Shown here: positions 10,310 to 22,159 of the stretch, in pieces | How positions within the stretch are numbered: the stretch's first letter is position 1 | Layout of the letters: every line of letters starts with the position of its first letter | Origin: Owenia fusiformis | Taxonomy: Eukaryota > Annelida > Polychaeta > Sabellida > Oweniidae | Assembly: GCA_903813345.2 (NCBI GenBank) | Contig: CAIIXF020000006.1 | Coordinates: forward strand, 21,461,936-21,525,935 | DNA length: 64,000 nt | Direction of reading: 5' to 3' | The notes under the pieces: model-generated | Database searches by the model: none | What the model saw: only the letters and a program-made list of their open reading frames with translations | What the model was told of the DNA's origin: nothing | Translations under genes and position numbers: made by a program

Positions 10310-12590
10310 TTTATAACATCGAAGTAAAACACTTGTCTATAGACCATATACTTAGAACATTTTGAAAGGGTAAACCACAATAGTTTAAAAACATACACGT
10401 CGGTCGAAATAAATCGTTCGTCGATGTAAACATAAGGAGGCATAATGCGACATCTTTCATAGTAGGATGATGTTGAGTTCGTCCTTTATTTCACAATACT
10501 GCCCTTTGTGCTAGAAGTCTCACTCATGTAAAAATAGTTATTAGATTTGTGATTATTGATGTAATAAATACTTTCAATTTATATCTTTTTTAGTGTCCCC
10601 ACTCACATTAGTAATTTTAGATATACCGAACCTCGTAATTGATATGGCGAACATTAGCACATTAATTTGTCATTTTGTCTCACCATTTATGGAGTTGGTC
10701 TTCTCAGATGAAATACATTACTTTGCGGTATCAATCGCTCATACTCCACGTTTTAAAATAGTATAGCTACATGTAATTAATAGATAGGTTTTGAAAGAAT
10801 ACACATTCCGGGTGATAACAATATAAGAATTGATTGATTCTTCCTTTGCATTTGTGATAACACCCTGGAGATATTGGTACAGTGTAGGCATTAATGCCGA
10901 GCAATCCACTAATTTTGGAACGTTTTCTCAAATATGATGGAATCATCTTGATATTGCTTGTGCGTGTAACATTGGTAGATCCAGAACGCTTCCAGACAAC
11001 CTTTTTTTGAAGGATGTCCAGTTTTTGTCCACCCCGTATTGATTGGCTGGACCACGTTTGGTGGAAAACGACCTTGGCTTGTATGCTAGTAGTATAGTCA
11101 GATTGATTACGGCAAGTTTGTATCCAACAAATCCACGGTACGGGTGAAGTATCATAAGTTACAAAATATACTAATTAGCTGATAATGGACCGCGTATGAT
11201 TTCTGTTTGGTATCAAAAACCTATGGATAATTGGATATCGTTAAATACTGTATATTATTACAACTATAACTTTATTGCTTCCACGTTAATTGATGCAATA
11301 TTACAGGACTAGAATACACAATTATAATAGCCTAATGTAAATATAATTTCTTTACTATCTCATAAGGCACTCTTAATACCCCAATGGGAAATTATGTTTT
11401 ACAATGGCATTGATAAAGATTGCTGAGCAAATATTAATGTAGCTTTCTAATATAAATTGTAAGGTAAAAGGAGCAACGAGGCGCAACATTAAAAATTGAA
11501 AGGCACTTATCATCGTGTTATATATCTGCGTCGGGGGCTTTTTTATCAAAAACATTACGATTGGAACGCTAGTTTGATTTTTCAACAAATTATAACAAAA
11601 GGCAAATCGCGTATATATAGAGATTTCAAAGGTCCAATGTTAGACATGTGTCCGGATTATTCAGTCCCATAATTATATCGTCATTTCTTCATAGAATTTG
11701 CACGTAATTAATCCAACTGTTCCAGTGTATACGGTTCGTTTATATCTGATTAATCACGCGAGAATGAGAACATCAGCTGCTGCTGTTAAACAGCATGTAA
11801 GTGAGTGAGGAGTATTTTATATTCGTAATTGGAAAAAATTATGCATACACCTGTACTTGCATGGGAAGAGTACATTTTATACAGTAAACATACATGTAAT
11901 TATCTTTCTATAAGTGGACCCCATGGATTGTGATTTAGATGCTATGACGCATATGTGATATTCGACACATTCCCCCCTTCTTTGAAAATGTGATTGTCCT
12001 CGGTTCCATTATTGCTAATATATATATATGTCGCACCATCAGAATAACAAGCAACGTTCAGTGTCCCTTTATGACACGACACTGGTGGATTAGGTTACTA
12101 GTTATTGGTTTTATTGGAAATTATGGTTTAATACACTCTGATGCCCTCTAACTTGCGAAGAATAATATACACATAAGCTGCATATTATTTAGAGCTGTGG
12201 TTGATAATGATATCGAGGCGTGGAAAATTATGACTGCGCTTGCAGCATTTCACCTCTTCCATCTCCTCTTTAAATTAAATTAAAAATTTGAGGTAAAATC
12301 CTTCAGATTCAGAAGTCTCCTCCCGGAGAGTAGAACGGCACAATAGTTTGTGAGACAATGTTTTTAACCACTGCTAACTTTTTTAAATTCTCAGAATCTT
12401 TACGCCATGTGCCCACAAGAATTTAGTAGTATTATACCAAATTTTGAAAATGTCGATAAGTTTGAATGGGATATACCTGCTCTTGTGTAGTTTATCCAAA
12501 GCGATGATTAATACTTGTCAAAAAGTGGCTCATTTTTTGAGACACCCGATATATAATATAGAGAACAAACCAATGTATCAATTATACAAG
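10310..12590. other. AT-rich intergenic DNA, nothing recognised
   Basis: Short open frames (10943-11155, 11373-11588, both minus) look random. No repeats or RNA genes recognised. Confidence 0.45.
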
Positions 12591-12770
12591 TGGGATGAGT
12601 TGCCTTTGGGTGAGATATCTTGGGATGAGTTGTCTTGGGATGAGATATCTTGGGATGAGTTGTCTTGGGATGAGATGTCTTGGGATGAGATATCTTGGGA
12701 TGAGTTGTCTTGGAATGAAATGTCTTGGGATGAGATATCTTGGGATGAGTTGTCTTGGGATGAGATGTCT
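12591..12770. repeat. 15-bp minisatellite, 12 units, open reading frame
   Basis: Exactly twelve 15-bp units of the type TGGGATGAGTTGTCT, with variation only at a few positions. Because the unit is a multiple of three it stays open in several frames: SWDEL/SWDEI/SWDEM on the plus strand (within an open frame 12444-12773) and HPKTS/HPKTT on the minus strand. No splice or promoter context supports translation, so I call it a repeat and not a gene. Confidence 0.85.
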
Positions 12771-13394
12771 TAGGGATAAGTTGTCCTGTTATCTTGTGTT
12801 GTATCCTCGTTTTGATTTGATTCTCCACCGTGATTGTTTGTCGTCTGTGAATACAAGACCCGTTCACAGTATTGTACATATCAAGACATCATATTGACGT
12901 TGACTAATTGATTTGATGATCACCTTCTCGTGGACGCCTGTCATTTGAGCAAATAACTTCGTGCTATCAAATAATATATTTGATATGCTTGCATAAATAT
13001 TGAGAGACAAATGATGTGAAAGGCGACCTTTCCACGGTACTATTATCTGACTATTGGACATTAAAGAACAATTTCCAATGCATAAACATACTGTATTCCT
13101 TATTATTCAGAAAGTCTCAACCCAAACACATTTCTGAAATCTATTTCTTGAGGTTAGGCCTATTAAAGAATGATTTCTGTTATCTATATTCAAAACAATT
13201 TCTAAATACATATACGTGTAAGATATTGACCGAAGGAGTGCAGCGACAAGAAATGACCAGAAATAACCTATTTATTCCATAACACATTCCTCTAAAATGT
13301 TACATTTGGATAATGCAAACATTATATTAATAAATGGACATTGTTTGAATGATAATAAAAAAATAACAACCGGGAAACCAAAAATATGTTAAAA

Positions 13395-13505
13395 CGCTCC
13401 AATACGATTTTTCCCGGGGACAATACTATTTTTCATATACGCTCAAATACGATTTCTTTCCCGGGGACAATACGATTTTTTCATGTAATACGATTCAATA
13501 CGAAA
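13395..13505. repeat. imperfect tandem duplication, about 51 bp
   Basis: Two copies of a block reading ctccaatacgattt, then cccggggacaatac, start at about 13396 and 13443. The CCCGGGG cores stand out against the AT-rich surroundings. Confidence 0.6.
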
Positions 13506-13899
13506 TGTTGTGACTTTTTCTTTTGGAGCTATTTCAGGAGCATCTGTGCTCACAATTCCTCCACCAGGTACTGTCTATGCCTAACCTGTCACACCTTTTT
13601 TCAATAGCCCATGTCCCATGCATGTAAAATTTTTGTTTAAAATTTGGGTTCAAGCTGAATTTTGCCCCACTTTGCAGAAATGATTACTCGTCCAACCATG
13701 ACTCAATATCAACAAATGATACACCATTGTAAAGAGGAGACACATGGGTTTATGGTACATTGAATGAAATCAATGCTGTTATCACTGGTTTTGTGCTTTT
13801 CTGAAATAACAATCTGTTGCGTTTTTTTTATACGCACTGTAGAGTTTGCATAGATATATGATCTAGGATGCCTGATAGACATTGCTTTCAAGGTAACCC

Positions 13900-14629
13900 C
13901 AAGTAGTCAACTGGGGTGGTATCTGTGCTGTTTGGGGGCCATATATCAGGTGGTATTAAAATATGTTTTCTGTTTAAGGTAGTCAATTATTGATTTCGCT
14001 CGGTGCGATTGTGCTCCATCCTGTTGAAAAATAAAATCTCTGGATATGTGCCTAATCTGTGGTAGACCTTTATCTTATACATTTTTTGTAGTATTCTACA
14101 TTCATATTTGCTTCTTTTTCAATAAATACCACGTCCGTTTTCCCCTTTTTAGAAAAGGCTTCTGATGCCATGACTTTTTGTGTGAAGCGTTTCCGGGGAT
14201 GGAGCAGCCGTGACTTGCTAAACTCCTTCTTGTGCAGAGCAGAAGAATAAATCCTATCATTTTGACTGTTTCTAGGAGTGGATACAGTAAACATTTTCTC
14301 ATCAGAAATCCATAATTTGTTTTTATCTGCAGTATTATACATTCTCAAAAGCTTTTTTACAGCGATCTAGACGCTTGTGACACAAAACTTTTGATTAGGT
14401 GACGTTACATTCAGATGGAAATGCAGGGCACTGCAGTGAATCAATTGTTAAATATTTCGTTCATGACGTGCCCCACCAATATGTACGCCTTATATCACTA
14501 AAAATAATAAAAACAGGAGTTAACGATAATTTCCTTAACTTGCTTGTGTGAAAATATTAGGATCTGGCTACTTCATATAAGCACGAGAGAGCAATATCAG
14601 CTGTGTACGCATTTTGTTGGCCCACCCTG
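13900..14629 (-). pseudogene. decayed Tc1/mariner-type (DDE) transposase with one terminal repeat
   Basis: Minus-strand reading shows family landmarks in order: RLDRCKK, WISDEKMFTV (first catalytic Asp region), SQNDRIYS, VMASEAFSKKGKTDVVF, YFQQDGAQSHRAKSIIDYL (second Asp region) and DIWPPNS then VDY (third catalytic region). Stops and frameshifts separate the last two, so it is dead. The upstream end, read on the minus strand from 14629, is CAGGGTGGGCCAACAAAATG flanked by TA, like Tc1/mariner or IS630-type ends. I cannot find a matching end on the other side, so the element looks truncated near 13700-13900. The best uninterrupted part is 14070-14348. Confidence 0.75.
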
Positions 14630-15118
14630 TATATGGTATTTTAAGCATAAATGAAGTCCTTTGAAGAATGATGATACATACAATTCTTAGACATTTCAAG
14701 CATTATGAATAATTACACATTTAACATATCAGAGTGCTAGATGCACAGCACATGGTATGTAGGACTACAAATGATAGTACACCAGAGACAGTTTGATCAT
14801 TATTGTCGATATCAATATCAAAACAGATGAGATGGAAAGAGAATCCGATTCTCATCTTTCACAATGGCAATTTTGAGCATGATCTTTTTGTATTTTACAT
14901 GATATGTTGTGGCAAAAAATACTCAAAAGTAAAATGTTCACAATTGTGTTTACTCAATACCGATAGGTTGGAAGATTATGAATTTTTCAAAAATCTCAGT
15001 TCCCATCTTAACCGATAGGATATTGTGGTTTTGCAGCAAATTAAATGATAAGTCAGGCATTCATGCCAGTTTTCGTATAAAAAGTATAGATAGACGATTG
15101 AAGTTGCTTATAACTATA

Positions 15119-15997
15119 CACTCCCCTCCATAAGTTTGGCAACCTTTTTTCCCCCCATTGAACTACGTGTTAAAGCTTCTTTACCTTTGAATTTTTATTT
15201 ACTTAACCTGCGATGAAAATACTTATAATATTGATGGAAACGTAATTTGACTTTAATTCCAATACCTCCAAATTTTCTCAATTTTTTTCCTCAATTACAA
15301 TAGGTCGAAAATTGATGATAAATTTGATGAATTTCTGAAAATCGAGATTCCCATGTTAACCAATGGGAAATGGTAGGTTTGCCGCAAGTCATATGACAGA
15401 ATATCCATCCATCCGAGTCCTTGCAAAAAATACGAGTTAGGCAGGCAATTGAATTTGCTAACTTTATTTAACCAAAAATTGATATGTTTCTTCAGGTTCA
15501 ACAAAGTTATAGGGCTTTAAAGTCAAAATTGTTTTTCAAAAAACCTCTCCCATTGAAATAACACAGGAGGCGGAAAATTATTTTCAAAAATGACTTTGAA
15601 GCGTTGTAACTTTAATATTCATCAAATAAACTAAACACTTAGTGTTCAAAAAAGTTAGACAATTCAATTTTCTATACAAAAATATTTTTTGCTGAATCTT
15701 TTACTGAAAAGATATCCTGATTTCTGATTTGCCCCGAACCCTCCATTTCCCATTGGATTACATGGGAATGACGGTTTTCAAAAATTCATCAAATTTATCA
15801 TCAATTTTCGACCTATATTGTAATTGAGGAAAAAAATTGAGAAAATTTGGAGGTATTGGAAAAAAAGTCAAGTTACGTTTACATCAATATTATAAGTTAT
15901 TTCATCGCCGGTTAAGTAAATAAAAATTCAAACGTAAAGAGGCTTTAACACGTAGTTCAATGGGGAAAAAAGGTTGCCAAACTTATGGAGGGGAGTG
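15119..15997. mobile_element. 879-bp full-length palindromic element with TA duplication
   Basis: Ends are CACTCCCCTCCATAAGTTTG and its inverse, flanked by TA on both sides (15117-15118, 15998-15999). The arms pair over at least 260 bases each (15119-15380 with 15730-15997), and weaker pairing continues nearly to the centre around 15557. No transposase frame. TA target and CACT ends suggest a non-autonomous Tc1/mariner-type element. Confidence 0.8.
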
Positions 15998-15999
15998 TA

Positions 16000-18637
16000 T
16001 ATCAACAAAATTAAAAGGCTAAACGCATTCAGTTTTAAGACATCGCCAGATTACGGAGTATATGACGGAGTAAGGGCTACAATACTTTTAGATCGGAGTC
16101 TTGAATAATTTTTCCAATAACCCAGATGCTAGCAGGTTGTTACCAGTTTCACCACCAGGTGGTTAATTCGGGTCAAATCATATATATTGGAAGGTTCCCT
16201 TAAACTTGAATATTCATCAGTTCTAGTGGATCAATTTCCATATATAGTTTTTACTATTAAAATCAATGTAACATATGTATAGGTCATAGTAGCTGTAACC
16301 CCCAAGAGGGAGTATTAGGTACCCTTATGGTATGCAAATGAAAATACGTCCAGTAAAAAATTATCTGTCCGATAAAAGAATAGATATTTTTTTGATTTTA
16401 CAACATGGGGTATATTGGGATTCTCTCCGATCTGGGAGTCACATTTTAAAAGAAAATCATATTTTCAAAGTTGATAAACAAATTTTGAAACCACATTTCG
16501 AGATGTCATTCTACATGTAAATTTCAAATATGATATCACTTTCACTGAAAGGAGGGTGGATGGACAGCATCGCAACAGATATCGGACAGTCATATGTTGC
16601 TATTTTGGCTATTTTCTGAAAATTTAAACAGGTGCATATGTTTGGCCAATGCATTACCTCCAGGAAAAGCACTCATGGAGATGATAAGATAATTTCGATT
16701 TTGAGAAAGGGAAGACGCAAACAACCCACCCACATCTTTTTCTGAAATGATGTCCTAATTTTCAACCCCTTCCACCCCTGCTTTTCAATTTTTGTTGCAT
16801 CAATATGTTGCGTTTTGACACACAGTTAAACCCTCGGAATAAGTAATTCCTTCAGGGGTTTTAAAGATATCCATTATGGGAGACCAAAATTAAGCTGAAA
16901 GCAATGGATCGCATGAGTTTTCCCTTTGGGAAAATAACATGGGACATATTGCTTTTCACTTTATTTAAAAGGAATTACTTGTTCCTTAAAGTGGTTAACT
17001 ATTTTTACTCGCATCTAGTCTATTGTTTGACTGATTCCTTAATAGAAAACTTTAATCACACTCTGAAGAACCATGCCCTTACCCCCAGGGGACGTCTTGA
17101 TCCGAATAAATTTTAGTGCCCTTCATATTTTTCAATATCTGCTCAGATCAAGACAAATCAAAAACCAATACGTGTTCGCATAATGATATCTAAAGAAATT
17201 GACAAACGGTTAACACATCGATTAAATAATCTAGAGAATAATGTTTCCACCAGATAGTAAATTGACTATGATATAGTCATGACAATTTGGTTTCAATTTT
17301 TCAGAATTCAGAAATTGAAGTTTTCATACAAACAAATGTGCGTAGACCATTGCATCATTCTTATATGGTGTATATTCTACAATATGGTTTAATAACTAAG
17401 ATGGTTTTATAACTCCAAATGTAAAAACAAGGGTTATGGGTAGCAGAACATGTTTGAATACAGCATATTCAGACTTATATTTTTATGATTTATTTGAATC
17501 TATTTAATTATCAGTTTCAATTTTCAAGAGACATTTTTGACATTGTCATAGGCATTTTTGAATATATCAAAACCATGCTTAGTTAGATAATTTACCAGCA
17601 TTTTAGTTAAAAATCGTCCTGTTGAAATTTATATGGCATGTAGCTGCATTAGGCTACTTCAAAATAGCATACAGTATGATCATCAGTAAGTTTTCAAACC
17701 AGCTGTGAAAGAAATTATGATCCCCCAGGGATTATGGTCCCCTTTCTTAACGGGCCTTACTGGCCCTGATTGTGGATACGATAATAAGGGAAAGGGTTGT
17801 ATTTAGGTCACCATATAAATAAATGGAGAGTAGGACCATAATTTGTTAGGACCTTCGACCTTTTTACACCGGTTTGCAATAAGGAGTAAATACAAGCGAT
17901 AACTCACTGGATACAATAGTATTAACCTAACAAGCATTTAGAATCCAAACGTACAAAAAAGTCGCAGTTGCGATTTTTCTGCCAAGTAGGTTTAATCAAT
18001 GTAATTTGTTCCACATAATAATCTCATCCTTTATATCAATTGTTTGTAGAATGATAAATAATAAATATCTAACAAAAAAATATAAAAAATATCTTACCAA
18101 AAAATGATGGGCATTCCATGGCAACGCACGGACTCGTTAGGAACGTACGATATCAAAAGTTATTCAACCCGTTTTTTGTATTTTCAAGATGAAATATTTT
18201 TCTGTAAGGTTACACAAAGCTAATGATTCTATAAATTGCTAGATGACTTAAGGTGTATTCTCAGCCATATAATACCAACAACAACAACTGTACAGGAAAA
18301 GGATGTCGCAGTCTTATAGAAATTCTAATAGAACATTCGTTACCTTGGTTACCCATAGAAATCTTAGCTATATCACTCGAGCTCTTGAGATTGTACTCCT
18401 GGCTAAGTTAATGTTTGCCCACAAGAGGACAGCCAACAAAAGATACACGTAGTCAAATATGCACAAGAATATGAATGGCATCAAGAAATCCTAACATCTC
18501 CCAAAGCAAATGTACTGAACGAGTTATTATACAATGGTTACATGAGTGCCCATTTCCTACTTTTAAGGGTCGATTTGCCGCTGAAAGTAGAAACACAACT
18601 GTACATAGCTATCTAGAATGTACACGGCATTAAGAGA
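16000..18637. other. intergenic stretch with one dispersed repeat copy
   Basis: AT-rich. Apart from the dispersed repeat at 16128-16260 I see no gene. A weak inverted pair, AAATTATGATCC near 17711 and GGACCATAATTT near 17828, may mark a small degenerate element. Confidence 0.4.
16128..16260 (+). repeat. dispersed repeat copy with CCACnAGGTGG core
   Basis: Matches 27385-27510 in order: gatgc, then ccagtttcaccac, aggtgg, gtca, later ttcaatattca-like and gatcaattt. The shared core CCACCAGGTGG / CCACGAGGTGG resembles a CTCF-type core. Confidence 0.5.
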
Positions 18638-19011
18638 CACGCCTAACCATCGACAAGGTACAGTGACAAAATATAGCGTAGTACACTTTAGATGTACGAT
18701 GTCACTATTTAACCGATTTGAAGCAAAGACAATGATGTAGGTTTGATGTAGGTTTTAAAAAAATAATCTGAGGAATGCATTAAGGATTTCATGTTTGATT
18801 TTTTGTGTATTCGTTCAGGAAGACATTTAACTTTCTAATAACGTTAAACGATTTTAGAACAGTGCTCGATTTTTTCCCACGATTAATTTTTTAAAACCTA
18901 CATCACACCTGCATCATTGGCTTTGCTTCAAATCGATTAAATAGTGACATCGTACATCTAAAGTGTACTACGGTATATTTTGTCACTGTACCTTGTCGAT
19001 GGTTAGGCGTG
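18638..19011. mobile_element. 374-bp MITE, long terminal inverted repeats, AGAGA duplication
   Basis: Ends CACGCCTAACCATCGACAAG and its inverse pair over about 120 bases, including GTACACTTTAGATGTACGAT. The flanks carry AGAGA on both sides (18633-18637, 19012-19016). No coding capacity. The superfamily is not clear from a 5-bp duplication and CACGCC ends. Confidence 0.8.
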
Positions 19012-19173
19012 AGAGATACTGATTTTAAAAACATCATTGAAAACTGAATGTTAATGCATCGTGGTAAACCACACCCTCTCCATCTCTATCCTTCTGGATA
19101 TAGCATCTGCGATGCAACAGAGAGAGGTGCTATGAGTATCAAAATGATGTTAATGCTATAACTTTTATTTTGT

Positions 19174-19437
19174 TTGGTTAAGGCCTCCTCAGGTCCTCAT
19201 ACACGAACGAAATCACTAAACGCAGTCTTGCAAATTGGTGTTAAATTGGGAATCGGCGATTGGGAACGTAAATATGAGAATCGAAGCGCATCTTTGCGTG
19301 TGTTTCCAAAGCTATCCGAAGCTATTAGAAAGGATACCTCCACATATCCAAGTCTCATTTGCCAGTACACACAAGTTGACGTAATGTGTGAAGAGACATT
19401 TCTCTTCCGGATATTCACATCTCCCCTCTCCTTATAA
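19174..19437 (+). CDS. 87-codon ORF of uncertain status
   Basis: An open frame with fairly protein-like composition, including GIGDWERKYENRSASLRVFP and KLSEAIRKDTSTYPSL. The minus strand is also open over much of the region. No donor, acceptor or promoter clearly frames it and no family is recognised. It could be an exon, an old transposon fragment or chance. Confidence 0.2.
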   Translation: MVKASSGPHTRTKSLNAVLQIGVKLGIGDWERKYENRSASLRVFPKLSEAIRKDTSTYPSLICQYTQVDVMCEETFLFRIFTSPLSL

Positions 19438-19439
19438 TC

Positions 19440-21784
19440 CTTAGTAGTGATTGATGTATTATCGCAATTAATTAGTAAAGGTGCGGTTGCTATATCATTC
19501 TAAAACGATGCAATTATATGTATTTCATACATCTCTACTTTACGTGACCCAGTTGTACGTAACCTCAAATTCAACAGCCAGGTACACACACGTTTCATCA
19601 CCCCTATATATTTTTACAAGTTAAGTCAGGACTGGAGTGTATAGCCGGCTCCTACACAACCCCGTTAAAACATCATTGGAGGATGATGATTCTGGTTAAG
19701 CACGAGGATCGAAAACCTATTAACACCCAATTTAACAAAACAGTTATGATATGCATTGATTTTTGGGTTAGTTACATTGCAGCACGTGGTATTGTAATTT
19801 GATTAATATGTCATCATTACTTGAAGTTAACTGTAATATATGTTATTCTGTCGCTTTAATGTAGATAAACTCCGTCATTGCACAATAATTTTAGATTAAT
19901 TGTGTTGATAAATATGAAAATAAGATTCCGGGATGCAACTGCTATCTCTAATCATGCTTGTAAAAATCTATTGTCATCTATCTCGTAATTGAAAATGTGA
20001 GAATACTTTTAAACCAAAGAATAATACACGTATACTATTTGCTTTTCAATATGTGTATATTTCACCTAAGTCGAATACAAGTAATTAGTAAGTTAATCCC
20101 ATTTTAGCTCATTTCGTATGATTACGCAATACGCATGCAGAACTAAATGATTCCAAAATCGTTTAAGCAGTAGTAGAAACAATTTCAGGTACTATGTCAC
20201 AATGAACTGAAATAAAAAGTTATTGGTTCCTATTTACCTGTTATTTACACGATGTCATCGTAACTGAAGGAAAGCAGTACTTTTAATCCTCTAGTTAATC
20301 CATAGCGTCCGCTAATCGAAAATAATATGATTAACCTTTCCTCAAATTGTTTAGAAATTTTGAAGGCCTCTAAGTTATCGATATATCCCGTGCATGAGGG
20401 GATTAACAATGGATTGCCTGACCCATAAATCACTGCCGAGATATAGCACGGGTCATGCCCTTATCTTGATTTATCAGTTTATTAATTGATCAATTGTCAC
20501 GTGATCTTGATATGAATGACGTCATCATAACATGTGCTCTGATTTTAAAGGCATTAATGTATATATCAGGAAGGTTATCTGTGGATGGCGGTCCCTGCTG
20601 CCACTGCTTGATAATGATTTTATAATGCTTGCGTGATTGAATGTGGCTATAAATCAGGCTAAATAACCACGTTCATAATCCTTGGCGATGTATAAGCCAT
20701 ACATTTACATTAGATACGAATACAATACATCTGATATTTTACTTATGAAATTATCATAAACATTAATTTTTTTCAGATCGCTCTGTAATTAGACACACAC
20801 CTGTCACGAAGCCTGTTAATCGACTCTCCTCCTCCAGAGCTTCGTGAGCTGATTATTCCATCAGGTAAAATAAAAAATAACTCCAATGACTGATAATATG
20901 CATTTACTAATTGAAAATTGCCTGTTGTATCATTCTGTATTTGTGCATCGTGGCACTGTACTACCTGAAAATATTTGGGAAGATTATTCCTGCTATATTT
21001 TTATTATACCCTACTTCATCCCCCGATGGTTGCTATCAATTTGTCCGTCGTTGGCTTTTATTATTGATGTCGCTTATTCAATCCATGCGGAGCAATCAAA
21101 CGTTATCTAGGCGGCATCATTCTTAAGTCTGTTGACACAAACAATTGAAGCCTGCCAATTCCCACTCATAGTCCTAGTCTATGAGATTGGGGCTGATCTA
21201 AGGCCTCTTGGATTGTAATGTTCCTAAAGAAACGAAGGGAAATTTTCTTTTTAATCTCACTTCAAACAATCTGGTCACTAACTCTTACCACTATATCTTG
21301 ATAGAGTGGTCATTCTGATAACCGTGGCAGAGCTAATAGCTGATAAGAAGTTGTAAAAAGCGTTAGGTCGCTTACTTTGCAAAAGTTATTCAATGATGTG
21401 AATTTGTCTTTCTGACAGGGAGATTTGCAACAGTAACATTTTCATAATAGCTCAGAATTTTTGGTGTTTGGAAAAAATCTTTGTATCAGTCCGTTGAAAT
21501 ATGAATTAAAATTAAAGTTGTGGTCAAATCAGGCTCCCTGTATGATCGATGAAGCATTCAATGGACTCGTATATACCAAGTCTAGATGGAGGAACTTTGA
21601 AACGAAAGAAATTCGATCAGAAACGAAAATGTCCTGGTTCTGCCGTAGTTCTGTCTCCAACGTTGTAGAAACACGGCCTGAACAATTGCTGGGTCGTACG
21701 ACCACAACGTTTAAGTGGGATCGTAGTATATGATAATAAAAAGTAAAAGACTAGTCTTGGTTTGGAGAACGAAGTTCATCAGTC
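19440..21784. other. intergenic DNA, no gene recognised
   Basis: Contains a CRE-like TGACGTCA at 20517-20524 near a GTCACGTGAT, otherwise nothing I can support. A 90-codon plus-strand frame at 21461-21733 (motif SRWRNFETKEIRSETKMSW) is weakly protein-like but has no splice or promoter context. Confidence 0.35.
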
Positions 21785-22150
21785 TTCTGCACGTTACGCT
21801 TGCTTCAGACAATTTTGATATTTTTACATATTGTACATCTAAATGTCCTCTTTTGAATACCCATATTTTAATTTAGGTGATATTTCTATATTTTTCATAA
21901 AAAAATATTAGCACAGTACACTGGTGTGCTTCTTTCTCAAAATCGAGACTTGTCTTTTATTGAATCGGTGTACTGCACGTAACGCCTGCTTCGGACAATT
22001 TTGATATTTTTACATCTTGTAGATTTAAATGTCCTCATTTGAATATTCATACTGCTTTAATTTGGGTGATATTTCCATGTTTTTCATGAAAATAATAATT
22101 AGACCAGGAAACTGTTCTCCAAACCGAGACTTATCCTTTGTTTCTAACTT
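21785..22150. repeat. tandem duplication, about 186-bp unit
   Basis: Blocks beginning at 21791 and 21977 share acgcctgcttcggacaattt-like sequence, then ttgatatttttacat, aaatgtcctc, gaatat and gtgatattt. The two copies differ at many positions, so the duplication is old. Confidence 0.7.
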
Positions 22151-22159
22151 CACTTATTT

